From assembly GCA_041662785.1 (NCBI GenBank), contig JBAZRW010000005.1, forward strand, positions 1 through 64,000: a stretch of 64,000 nt of DNA, given 5' to 3'. The position numbers and the translations under genes are program-made. The DNA is from Bdellovibrionales bacterium. Its GTDB lineage: Bacteria > Pseudomonadota > Alphaproteobacteria > UBA9219. Of the stretch, positions 17,120-24,001 are shown piece by piece. The stretch's first letter is position 1, and the number at the start of each line of letters is the position of its first letter. The notes beneath the pieces were generated by a model. The model worked only from the letters and a program-made list of their open reading frames with translations, was not told where the DNA came from and made no database searches.

Positions 17120-17446
17120 ATGAAATCACGCCTTGCAACTTTACTTATCCTTCTTGGCCTTCTGACGGCCACGCCCGCGCTCGCGCTTGATCTACACAGC
17201 GCCCGCTCCACCGGTTTGGTGGGCGAGAAAGCGGACGGCTACGCGCAGGCCTTAAAAGCCACGCCGGAGGTCCAAGCCCTTGTGGCCGATGTCAACGCCA
17301 AACGGCAGCAGGAATATGCCCGCATCTCTAAGGAAAACGGCCAACCCACCAGCGTGGTGGCAAAGCTGGCGGCGCAGCAAATTATCACCAACCTCGGCGC
17401 CGGAGCCTCCTACCAAACCCCCAGCGGCGAGTGGAAGAAGAAGTAA
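17120..17446 (+). CDS. YdbL-like periplasmic protein (DUF1318)
   Basis: Third gene of the ydbH-ynbE-ydbL set, with a strong AGGAGG-type site before its ATG. Residues 1-23 form a cleavable signal peptide (LLGLLTATPALA). The mature part, DLHSARSTGLVGEKADGYAQAL, and the later NGQPTSVVAKLAAQQI are typical of YdbL. In E. coli it modulates or chaperones the YdbH-YnbE complex. At 108 aa it matches the E. coli length, unlike the shortened YdbH partner. Some 150 nt of unassigned sequence follow, including the 12-bp palindrome CCTTAGCTAAGG at 17501-17512. Confidence 0.88.
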   Translation: MKSRLATLLILLGLLTATPALALDLHSARSTGLVGEKADGYAQALKATPEVQALVADVNAKRQQEYARISKENGQPTSVVAKLAAQQIITNLGAGASYQTPSGEWKKK

Positions 17447-17597
17447 AGCGAAGACCCAACGAAAAGCCTTTCACTGTTTTCTAAGCAGGCCTTACGTTTT
17501 CCTTAGCTAAGGCGCCACACACCATATTGTATATTTATAAGGCGACGACCAAAATAAAGGTTGAATGCATAGACAACACAACATTTTGGAGACGACA

Positions 17598-17873
17598 ATG
17601 AAAACAGCTTTAAAAATAGGCAGCATGGCGATGGCCTCTTTCATCCTCTTCGGCTGTATGCACGATGAAGTTTCATCACTGCCCCCCGGAAAATATCAGC
17701 AAAGCTCACGCTCTACAGATTCAGTGGGAACGGAAAGGTCTGTGAACAGCACGACCGACGTTTATTATGACGAAGACGGAAACAAAAAAGCGACCATTGA
17801 TAAAACGACAAGCACAGATCCAGAGGGCTTGTTTAACAAAAGCACCACTGAAACACACACAACAGTAAGATAA
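17598..17873 (+). CDS. Small hypothetical lipoprotein (91 aa)
   Basis: Begins MKTALKIGSMAMASFILFGC, a signal ending in the lipobox ILFGC (Cys20). The mature part is rich in Ser, Thr, Asp and Lys with no hydrophobic core (SSRSTDSVGTERSVNSTTDVYY), so it may be largely unfolded and surface- or periplasm-exposed. GGAG lies 7 nt before the ATG at 17598. It is unrelated to anything I can name. It is followed by two tiny membrane proteins and a cell-wall hydrolase on the same strand. Confidence 0.7.
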   Translation: MKTALKIGSMAMASFILFGCMHDEVSSLPPGKYQQSSRSTDSVGTERSVNSTTDVYYDEDGNKKATIDKTTSTDPEGLFNKSTTETHTTVR

Positions 17874-17942
17874 GTCACCCATATAAGATTTTGTTTTTGA
17901 ATCTTTCGATTACATCGAACTCAACCGAGAGGGAGACCCCAT

Positions 17943-18020
17943 ATGAGAAGAGCTGTTATTCTATGGCTGATTGGCATCCCCATTCCCATAATCATTCTCC
18001 TCGCCCTATTCTGGCGGTAA
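17943..18020 (+). CDS. Tiny single-pass membrane peptide (25 aa)
   Basis: ATG 17943 is preceded by GAGGGAG at proper distance. The peptide starts MRRAVILWLIGIPIPIIILL and ends LFWR: basic N-terminus, then one hydrophobic helix with a Pro-rich centre. Similar 25-30 aa peptides with an IPIPIIILL core occur in many proteobacteria as unnamed hypotheticals. The strong ribosome site, hydrophobicity and position between two other small envelope genes support it. Confidence 0.65.
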   Translation: MRRAVILWLIGIPIPIIILLALFWR

Positions 18021-18088
18021 GTCATCTGATTAACGGCAAAAGGCCACTGATATTTTCGTCCTAGGACAAAGCAATATAGGGGGTTCAC

Positions 18089-18280
18089 ATGTCTTTAGTA
18101 AACGTAGCGATTACATTAATCGTGGTTGGTGTGCTGTTAGGCCTTGTCAACTTCTATATTCCGATGGATGAAAAGATCAAAAAAATCCTGAATGGCGTGG
18201 TCGTCATTGTTGTAGTGATTTGGTTACTGCAGACGTTCGGATTGCTGGGCTCGATTAATGGCCTTCATATCGGTAAGTGA
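18089..18280 (+). CDS. Thivi_2564-family small membrane protein (63 aa)
   Basis: A two-helix inner-membrane protein: helix 1 near residues 4-24 (VAITLIVVGVLLGLVN), the conserved loop YIPMDEKIKKILN, then helix 2 (VVVIVVVIWLLQTFGLLG). This arrangement is what I know as the Thivi_2564 family, present in many proteobacteria with no assigned function. AGGGGG precedes the ATG. It lies in a row of small envelope genes (17598-18988). Confidence 0.82.
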   Translation: MSLVNVAITLIVVGVLLGLVNFYIPMDEKIKKILNGVVVIVVVIWLLQTFGLLGSINGLHIGK

Positions 18281-18361
18281 TGTTGATCAGTGCGCGCTTC
18301 TGATAGGCCATAGCACATTGTTGTATTAATTGCTGTCCTTCAACATATGGGAGGTCTGATT

Positions 18362-18988
18362 ATGCGCCGAATAAGAGCTCTAGCAATCTGCTTTGCGACA
18401 CTTTTTCTTTTGAGCCAACCGGCTTTCGCTGACCACACACAGATGTCAGAAACCGCTCAGGGCAAGGCGAAAGTACTCGAGAAGGAAATCGTGGACGAGG
18501 GCAACAAGGCGGCTCCCGCTTCGCCATCCGAGAAAATCACGCGGTCTGAGGCACAAGGGGTCGACCATGACGGTGAAAAGTCTTTGAATGATGCAATCAC
18601 CTGCCTTTCGCGCACTATCTACTGGGAGGCAAGAGGCGAGCAAGTTGCCAGTATGGAGGCGATCGCCAATGTCGTGATGAACAGGCTAGGCCATGACGGC
18701 TTTCCAAACACGATTTGTGGTGTCGTTAAACAGGGTCAGGAACAGGGCGCTTGCCAGTTCTCATGGTGGTGTGATGGCCGTTCAGATGATGCAGAGGAGG
18801 AGGCGCCTTACGCGATAGCCAAAGAAATAGCCCGAAAGGCACTCAACCGGCAACTCACAGATCAAACCAAAGGCGCGACATATTTCCATCATAAAAAAGT
18901 AAACCCGAGTTGGTCTAAGAAATACATCAAGACAGCCGAAATTGGCGAATTTGCCTTCTATAAACCGCATGGCGGCAAAGCAAAATAA
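18362..18988 (+). CDS. SleB-type cell wall hydrolase (Hydrolase_2)
   Basis: Predicted peptidoglycan hydrolase with the SleB/CwlJ catalytic domain. A signal peptide spans about residues 1-24 (FATLFLLSQPAFA). A charged linker (25-75) precedes the domain, which opens with CLSRTIYWEARGEQVASMEAI, where the Glu of WEARGE is the expected catalytic residue, and continues ANVVMNRLGHDGFPNTICGVV and CQFSWWCDG. Start at ATG 18362 with GGGAGG upstream; the frame is open from 18347. About 400 nt to the next well-supported gene (18989-19388) hold a tRNA-end-like repeat and one doubtful small frame. Confidence 0.9.
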   Translation: MRRIRALAICFATLFLLSQPAFADHTQMSETAQGKAKVLEKEIVDEGNKAAPASPSEKITRSEAQGVDHDGEKSLNDAITCLSRTIYWEARGEQVASMEAIANVVMNRLGHDGFPNTICGVVKQGQEQGACQFSWWCDGRSDDAEEEAPYAIAKEIARKALNRQLTDQTKGATYFHHKKVNPSWSKKYIKTAEIGEFAFYKPHGGKAK

Positions 18989-19030
18989 GCAGGATGATCC
19001 ACCCATATAATGCTTTAAAGCCTTGTTGCC

Positions 19031-19044
19031 GTGCCGGACAGGAT
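19031..19044 (-). repeat. tRNA-3'-end-like repeat, copy A
   Basis: GTGCCGGACAGGAT. Read on the minus strand, the core CCTGTCCGGCAC looks like the 3' half of a T stem (CCTGT) plus an acceptor 3' strand (CCGGCAC). Copies B (20201-20226) and C (20931-20956) share this core in the same orientation. Confidence 0.55.
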
Positions 19045-19125
19045 AAACCTGGGCACTGGGAAGTATCCATTCCTATTCGTTGAGGATGAACAAATTCTTT
19101 CCTGTTTCTATGGCTTAATTCTGAC

Positions 19126-19386
19126 TTATGGCGATAGGGCATCACCTTTATGTGCCGCCAATGCCTTTTTGAAAAAAGATTTTGCGTCCTTATTCGATTG
19201 GTAAAGATCATCACTGCAAGGCAACCCTTCAACCTCTTGTGCATATCCTGTCGTCGCCGTTCGAGAGCCGCGCCCGACGTTTTTCCTCTTCCACAAAGGC
19301 AAAAACGGACTATCCGCAAGGACTGGGGTTGCCGTAGCCTCACGCTGTCTCTTGCCAGCGCTTGCGCGGGACAAACGCCCCTTCAT
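19126..19386 (-). CDS. Doubtful small frame after the Fic gene (87 aa)
   Basis: ATG 19386 lies directly after the Fic stop. The product is basic (MKGRLSRASAGKRQREA) and ends DLYQSNKDAKSFFKKALAAHKG plus six residues. The C-terminal stretch faintly resembles the segment after the first catalytic Asp of IS6-type transposases, but I see no DDE set. It may be a transposase remnant, a lineage-specific gene, or noise. No strong ribosome site. Confidence 0.25.
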   Translation of the reverse strand: MKGRLSRASAGKRQREATATPVLADSPFLPLWKRKNVGRGSRTATTGYAQEVEGLPCSDDLYQSNKDAKSFFKKALAAHKGDALSP

Positions 19387-19388
19387 TG

Positions 19389-20000
19389 TCAATTATTGGA
19401 ATCTTTTATATTGGCGCGAAGATATGCTGCAAACTTTGTGCAATCACCTTTAAAAGACTCAATGCTCGCCTGAATCATGGCGGCTTGGTCAATGTTGCCC
19501 CACTCAATCACATAGCCATTCTTTTGTGCGAGTTGACAGATAAACTCTCGCTGGACGCGTCCATTGCCTTCGCGGAAAGGGTGTAGGGCGTTGAGTTCAC
19601 CCAAGTAAAAGGCTGCGCGTTCGCTGAAATCTTCCTTCGATAATCCGGATAAATGTTTTTCTTCCGCCAACTTGTTGAACAGAGTTGTCGCGGCAACATG
19701 AATATGTGCATGATGCGCAAAGAAGTTGCTGCCTTTTGAAATGTCGATGTCTCGCGGCTGGCCTGCCCACTCATACAAATCTCTGAACAGATAATGATGA
19801 ATAGCCAGCAGATGATCAAAATCAAAATCGCCCTTTAAAGGCGTTTTGCCAAGTTCATAGGAACGCGCGGTGGCAAAATCTGCCTCGGCTTTTTCGAGCT
19901 CTTCTTCCAGTACGATACCAAGACGGTTTTTGAGAACGCCTGTTTCAGAATCAATATAATGATCAGCGTTGGAGTACTTCGACGTGTGCATAGCGGGCAT
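19389..20000 (-). CDS. Fic-domain toxin (probable AMPylase)
   Basis: Fic proteins usually transfer AMP from ATP to a hydroxyl side chain of a target. The full motif HPFREGNGRVQR is present with the catalytic His at about residue 140 (counted from 20000), and an upstream HHYLFRDLYEWAGQPRDIDISKG block is typical of bacterial-toxin Fic domains such as VbhT. I choose ATG 20000 or 19991 (MPAMHTSKYSNADHY); longer frames run through the antitoxin gene. It overlaps the antitoxin gene by 38 nt, as in class I Fic modules. The C-terminus has no DNA-binding or BID domain, so it acts in the host cell or is a small stand-alone toxin. Confidence 0.88.
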   Translation of the reverse strand: MPAMHTSKYSNADHYIDSETGVLKNRLGIVLEEELEKAEADFATARSYELGKTPLKGDFDFDHLLAIHHYLFRDLYEWAGQPRDIDISKGSNFFAHHAHIHVAATTLFNKLAEEKHLSGLSKEDFSERAAFYLGELNALHPFREGNGRVQREFICQLAQKNGYVIEWGNIDQAAMIQASIESFKGDCTKFAAYLRANIKDSNN

Positions 20001-20157
20001 ACAGCTCGTTGATAACGATAGAAAGCGGAATTTCACCGTTGGCAACACGGGTGAGGTCGGTTTCGGTTTTAGAGGACACGGACAATCCCTCAAGGCGCTG
20101 CTGTGCAAGCGCGTGATTAAGAACCCTTTTGTTTTCCAGCATTTCGAAATCTGTCAC
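19963..20157 (-). CDS. VbhA-type antitoxin of the Fic module
   Basis: A 64 aa protein just upstream of and overlapping the Fic gene. The pattern NHALAQQRLEGLSVSSKTETDLTRVANGEI, then a C-terminal ELYARYAHVEV, matches small VbhA-like antitoxins, whose helix carries [S/T]xxxE[G/N] and blocks ATP binding in the Fic partner. Here EG is present but the S/T position is Gln (QQRLEG). The GTG start at 20157 is supported by AGGGGGGACAA directly before it; the frame extends to 20199. Confidence 0.8.
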   Translation of the reverse strand: MTDFEMLENKRVLNHALAQQRLEGLSVSSKTETDLTRVANGEIPLSIVINELYARYAHVEVLQR

Positions 20158-20200
20158 TTGTCCCCCCTTATATCTGGGATTATAGCAGAGTACCCACAAT

Positions 20201-20226
20201 CATACCAGAATGGTGTGCCGGACAGG
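20201..20226 (-). repeat. tRNA-3'-end-like repeat, copy B
   Basis: Plus-strand CATACCAGAATGGTGTGCCG followed by GACAGG. It matches copy C (20931-20956) at 25 of 26 positions. Read on the minus strand it ends CCGGCAC-A-CCA, exactly like an acceptor 3' strand, discriminator and CCA. It lies between the antitoxin gene and the orphan gene at 20251. Confidence 0.7.
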
Positions 20227-20250
20227 GTGAGCTGGGGACTGTAAAGTGGA

Positions 20251-20889
20251 TCAGAACCATGCTTTGGATGAAAGCAAGACGTCCTTATTCATTGTTGCGT
20301 TCTCAATAATTAACTTTTCGCATTCCTGAGGTAACGACTCATTTGTGCTATTATAGGGAGGATCCCCTGGTTTCCAGTCGACACTATCTTTAACGTCAGT
20401 TTTAGACGCTTTTTGGTGTCGTCCCAAACTTGTTACTAGAAAATATTCGTTAATTTCTGGTTTTGGACAGACCTTATCGCGGCATCCCGAGACGCTAAGT
20501 GTAATGTTGTCTTCTTTCCAATTGTGAACCCAAGGAAAAAATGCTTCTAAAAAATTTGGCTTTTTCATCGAGGTAATTAATAAAATATTAGGCGAGCTCA
20601 ACATAGCATCACACGTATATAAGGCGCTGCCTTCAGTTGTGATTATAATTGCTTTGCTACCAATAGCAGGCGGCCAAGGACCTGTTTGGTCACGAATCAG
20701 TCCGTAATGTGTCAGCACAGCATAGTGTCTTAATGGCAAAGAGTTTTGTCTCTTAGGACGAGAGTTGACAATACGTACTCTAAATTCAGGGGGGCCGAAA
20801 TTAAGTTCAATAAGCGCGTAGTCAACAATATAATATACCGCAATGATAGCAAAAATTACTAACATCGTTTTTGAGTGAACGGTATTCAT
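20251..20889 (-). CDS. Hypothetical membrane-anchored protein in a repeat-bounded cassette (212 aa)
   Basis: I do not recognise this protein. One N-terminal membrane helix (about residues 8-28, MLVIFAIIAVYYIVDYALIE) is followed by a soluble, probably periplasmic domain with five cysteines (at TCDAM, GCRDKVC and QECEK, plus others nearby). TAGGAGA lies 10 nt before its ATG. Base composition is clearly more AT-rich than neighbouring housekeeping genes. It is the only gene between repeat copies B and C, 730 bp apart, which suggests acquisition as a unit. Confidence 0.65.
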   Translation of the reverse strand: MNTVHSKTMLVIFAIIAVYYIVDYALIELNFGPPEFRVRIVNSRPKRQNSLPLRHYAVLTHYGLIRDQTGPWPPAIGSKAIIITTEGSALYTCDAMLSSPNILLITSMKKPNFLEAFFPWVHNWKEDNITLSVSGCRDKVCPKPEINEYFLVTSLGRHQKASKTDVKDSVDWKPGDPPYNSTNESLPQECEKLIIENATMNKDVLLSSKAWF

Positions 20890-20930
20890 GGATACATATC
20901 TCCTAAACTTGAAAAGCCCGCACTCAGATT

Positions 20931-20956
20931 CATACCAGAATGGCGTGCCGGACAGG
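20931..20956 (-). repeat. tRNA-3'-end-like repeat, copy C
   Basis: Plus-strand CATACCAGAATGGCGTGCCG followed by GACAGG and then ATTTGAAC. On the minus strand this reads GTTCAAAT-CCTGT-CCGGCAC-G-CCA, i.e. T loop, T stem 3' half, acceptor strand and CCA. It is the most tRNA-like of the three copies; no complete tRNA surrounds it. Confidence 0.7.
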
Positions 20957-21135
20957 ATTTGAACGCTAGCACATGGATAACGACCATCGCCATCAGCGAA
21001 AAAAAAGGCGGCGGTAAATAATCAGTCCCCACCTCTCTCCTCCCCCATAAAATTGCCACAATTCCACTATAGTCTCCCATCAGAGAGAGTTTTTCGTTTT
21101 AAGCCCTTATTTTTATAACAAAAGGAGGCCGCTGG

Positions 21136-21822
21136 ATGTCTTGCCCCAACGACGCAATCAATTTTCACTGTTACCGCGTGCGACAGGGCACTGAGCTTCA
21201 TCAAGCGATCACGTCTTATCATCAAAAATGCGTTGATTTTATTCAATATGCCCAAAAACTCGTCAAAAAATATGATGCCAACAGCGCCCATATGCTTTTT
21301 GGTATCCGCCGCGTTGTCGTTGACGGACTTCACTATACCGACGAAAAAGCGCCTCTTGCGGGTTGGTTTATGGACTGTCTGGGCTATTTCAAGCCTATAA
21401 AAGCATCAAAATTCTGTAAAGATTTTGCTTATGTGCTGCCTTACTTTGAAATCCATTATCCTAAGGCAGGTCACGAATTAAGAGCCAGCAAACTAGGCGA
21501 CACCATAATCGCTGTTCTTCCGGATCACGGGGACGGTGTCAAGCCTCTTGGTGACGGTGATTATCTGGACAAAGCGGCCTACAACGCACTCCTTGAAACT
21601 GCCACTAAAACGCAAAAAGAACATATCAGCGAAATGGGGCGAATTGTGTGGATACCCTTGCCTTTGTTCAAAAATCCTGTGTTTGAGCCTTCTGATGAAG
21701 TCAAAGAGCTGAACAATGAAAGATGCAACAAAAGAGGCGACTTTAAATATTCCCGCACAGGACGCTATTTTCACAGAGGCGTTCAGAATCTAGCCGCTGC
21801 GCTTCACGCGCCTTTTCTCTAG
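21136..21822 (+). CDS. Hypothetical protein (228 aa)
   Basis: Translation should be efficient: AAAGGAGG lies 8 nt before the ATG. The protein is soluble, with clustered cysteines in the first 100 residues (SCPND, FHCYR, KCVDF, DCLGY, FCKDF) and a basic C-terminus (RCNKRGDFKYSRTGRYF). I recognise no domain, and nothing points to an enzyme. It is just outside repeat copy C and before hflK, on the same strand as hflK but separated from it by a long perfect hairpin. It may be an accessory gene inserted upstream of hflKC. Confidence 0.6.
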   Translation: MSCPNDAINFHCYRVRQGTELHQAITSYHQKCVDFIQYAQKLVKKYDANSAHMLFGIRRVVVDGLHYTDEKAPLAGWFMDCLGYFKPIKASKFCKDFAYVLPYFEIHYPKAGHELRASKLGDTIIAVLPDHGDGVKPLGDGDYLDKAAYNALLETATKTQKEHISEMGRIVWIPLPLFKNPVFEPSDEVKELNNERCNKRGDFKYSRTGRYFHRGVQNLAAALHAPFL

Positions 21823-21841
21823 CATTTGACTTTCCGCCCTC

Positions 21842-21880
21842 ATTCTTTCATGGTGAGCCCTCGGCTCACCATGAAAGAAT
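21842..21880. repeat. Perfect 18-bp inverted repeat directly before hflK
   Basis: ATTCTTTCATGGTGAGCC (21842-21859) and its exact reverse complement (21863-21880) flank the loop CTC. It ends 7 nt before the hflK ATG, where a ribosome site would be expected, and has no T-run. It could be a REP-like element, a factor-independent processing hairpin, or a translational control structure. Confidence 0.9.
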
Positions 21881-21887
21881 CAAGCCT

Positions 21888-23042
21888 ATGACCGGAAGCG
21901 ATGATGACGGCCCTTGGGGGTCAAACAAACCCAACGAATCAAATGATCCTCCCCCTCGCAACAAGAACTGGGCGCAGCAATCTAAAAACAATGGCAACGG
22001 TCCCCTTGGCGGCCCGCCAAACAACGTCATCCCGCCCCCCGACTTTCAAGAGCTTTGGCGGAAATTTAAAGATTTCATCGATCCCTATAAGCCCCAAGGC
22101 CACTTGCAGGCTGCGGCGGCGGGATTAGCCCTAATCGTCGGCCTATGGCTTGTCAGCGGCCTTTATATGGTCGGCGCGGATCAGGTCGGCGTGGTCATGC
22201 GCTTTGGCGCTTTTAACCGCACCGAACAACCAGGGCTGCGCTATCACCTGCCCTCACCTATCGAAAGCGTTTCGACCCCCGTTGTGACCGCGCAAAACGA
22301 AATCCAGATCGGTTTTCGCAAGCTCTCACGCGATACGGAAGGCGCGCGCGCCGTTCCCGAAGAAAGCATGATGCTGACGCAAGATGAAAACATCATCAAC
22401 GTGCAGTTCACCGTTTTCTGGCGCGTGGGCGACGTCAAGGACTACCTGTTCGAAATTCGCGACCCCGAAGTCACCATCAAAATGGCAGCGGAAAGCGCGA
22501 TGCGCGAAGTCATCGGCCAAAGCAAGCTGCAATTTGCCTTGACCGAAGGCCGCGCCCAGATTGCCGAGGAAGCCCGCAAGCGTTTGCAAGCGATCGCCGA
22601 CGAATACAAAGCGGGAATCATTGTGACACAGATCAACCTGCAAACCGTCGCGGTTCCACTTGAAGTCAAAGCCTCCTTCCAAGACGTCGTGAACGCCCGT
22701 CTTGATATGGAGCGTTTCCAAAATCAGGCGGCGGCGCACGTCAATAAAGTCATTCCCGATGCCAAAGGCCAAGCCTCTAAGCTGGTGCAAGAAGCCATGG
22801 CCTACCGCGACCAAAAGATCGCCGTCTCTAAAGGCGATGCGGATCGTTTCAAAGAAGTTCTGACCGCCTATGTTGTATCCAAGGATGTCACCAGTAAACG
22901 CCTTTATCTTGAAACGATGGAAGCTGTCCTTGGTAACGCGCAAAAGATCATTACCGATAAAGGGGCGGGAACCATGCCTTTGTACCCCTTGCAAGACATG
23001 ATGAAAAATCGCGCCTCAACACGAGAAGGAAACGCCCCATGA
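21888..23042 (+). CDS. hflK: FtsH protease modulator HflK
   Basis: SPFH/band-7 membrane protein that with HflC forms a large cage around FtsH and controls turnover of membrane proteins. A Gly/Asn/Pro-rich cytosolic N-terminus (residues 1-60) is followed by one membrane helix near 75-95 (AAGLALIVGLWLVSGLYM), then the band-7 domain beginning VGADQVGVVMRFGAF, including the SVSTPVVTAQNE-type block, and a helical region rich in Ala/Gln. 384 aa is normal. No Shine-Dalgarno is visible because a hairpin abuts the ATG. It overlaps hflC by 4 nt (ATGA). Confidence 0.95.
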   Translation: MTGSDDDGPWGSNKPNESNDPPPRNKNWAQQSKNNGNGPLGGPPNNVIPPPDFQELWRKFKDFIDPYKPQGHLQAAAAGLALIVGLWLVSGLYMVGADQVGVVMRFGAFNRTEQPGLRYHLPSPIESVSTPVVTAQNEIQIGFRKLSRDTEGARAVPEESMMLTQDENIINVQFTVFWRVGDVKDYLFEIRDPEVTIKMAAESAMREVIGQSKLQFALTEGRAQIAEEARKRLQAIADEYKAGIIVTQINLQTVAVPLEVKASFQDVVNARLDMERFQNQAAAHVNKVIPDAKGQASKLVQEAMAYRDQKIAVSKGDADRFKEVLTAYVVSKDVTSKRLYLETMEAVLGNAQKIITDKGAGTMPLYPLQDMMKNRASTREGNAP

Positions 23043-23905
23043 ACGGCCGCCTTATGCTTGCTCTCGCCGCCATCGTGATCACCCTCTTCGGGATCGGCGA
23101 TAGCTATTACGTCGTTCAACAAACGCAACAAGCCATCGTCTTTCAGTTCCGCGATATCGTGCGTGTGGTGGATACCTCTGGCCTGCATTTCAAGGTTCCC
23201 TTTTTCCAAAGCGTCGCCTTTTTGGAAAAGCGCGTTTTGGCAGTCGATGCGCCCTCACAGGAAATCATGCTGGCCGAACAAAAACCGCTGGAGGTCGATG
23301 CGTTCGCCCGTTACCGCATCAAGGATCCCCTTTTGTACTTCCAGCGTTTGCGCACCGAACGCACCGCGCATGACCGATTGAGCAGCATGCTCAACTCGAC
23401 CCTGCGCAGCGTGCTCGGCACGATCAAGCTTGCGACCCTCCTTTCCCCTGAACGCGTCGGCGTGATGAGCAAAATCAGTGATCTTCTTAATGCCGAGGCC
23501 AAAGATTTCGGCGTTGAGATCGTTGACTTGCGCATTCGCCGCACCGACCTGCCCGAAAAGACCAGCGATGCCGTTTTCTCCCGCATGCGGTCCGAGCGTG
23601 AGCAAGAGGCCGCGCAAATCCGCGCCGGTGGACAGCAAGAAGCGACGCAAACCGTGGCCGACGCTGACCGTCAGGCCACCATCATTCTAGCCGAAGCGCA
23701 AGGCGCGGCCGAAAAGATCAAGGGTGAAGGCGACCGCAAATCGTTAGAGATCATGGCCGAGGCCACGGGGCGCGATCCCCAGTTCTTTGCTTTCTGGCGT
23801 TCCATGCTGGCCTACCGCGAAGGGCTGAAGCCTGAAAACACAACCTACATTCTGAATCCTGACGGCGAGTTCTTCCGCTATTTTGGCGGCGCGTCCACCA
23901 AGTAA
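23039..23905 (+). CDS. hflC: FtsH protease modulator HflC
   Basis: Partner of HflK in the FtsH-HflKC complex. It has an N-terminal membrane helix (about 4-22, MLALAAIVITLFGIGDSYYV), then the band-7 domain starting VQQTQQAIVFQFRDIVRV, and a long helix with FSRMRSEREQEAAQIRAGGQQEA, the coiled-coil segment typical of HflC. The end, FRYFGGAS, is family-like. 288 aa is normal. It is coupled to hflK by an ATGA overlap and followed 96 nt later by degP, the arrangement common in alphaproteobacteria. Confidence 0.95.
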   Translation: MNGRLMLALAAIVITLFGIGDSYYVVQQTQQAIVFQFRDIVRVVDTSGLHFKVPFFQSVAFLEKRVLAVDAPSQEIMLAEQKPLEVDAFARYRIKDPLLYFQRLRTERTAHDRLSSMLNSTLRSVLGTIKLATLLSPERVGVMSKISDLLNAEAKDFGVEIVDLRIRRTDLPEKTSDAVFSRMRSEREQEAAQIRAGGQQEATQTVADADRQATIILAEAQGAAEKIKGEGDRKSLEIMAEATGRDPQFFAFWRSMLAYREGLKPENTTYILNPDGEFFRYFGGASTK

Positions 23906-24001
23906 GCGCCACAAAACGGCCAAAGTTTCTTGCTAAAGAGGTTTCCTCAAGCCTCTCGACACTTCTAGGATTCAAAACCACCCAAAGCGAGGTTAAGAAA
24001 C

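Noticed and set aside
19126..19386. IS6-type transposase remnant
   Set aside because: Only a short C-terminal similarity by eye, no DDE residues or terminal inverted repeats; kept as a doubtful frame only.
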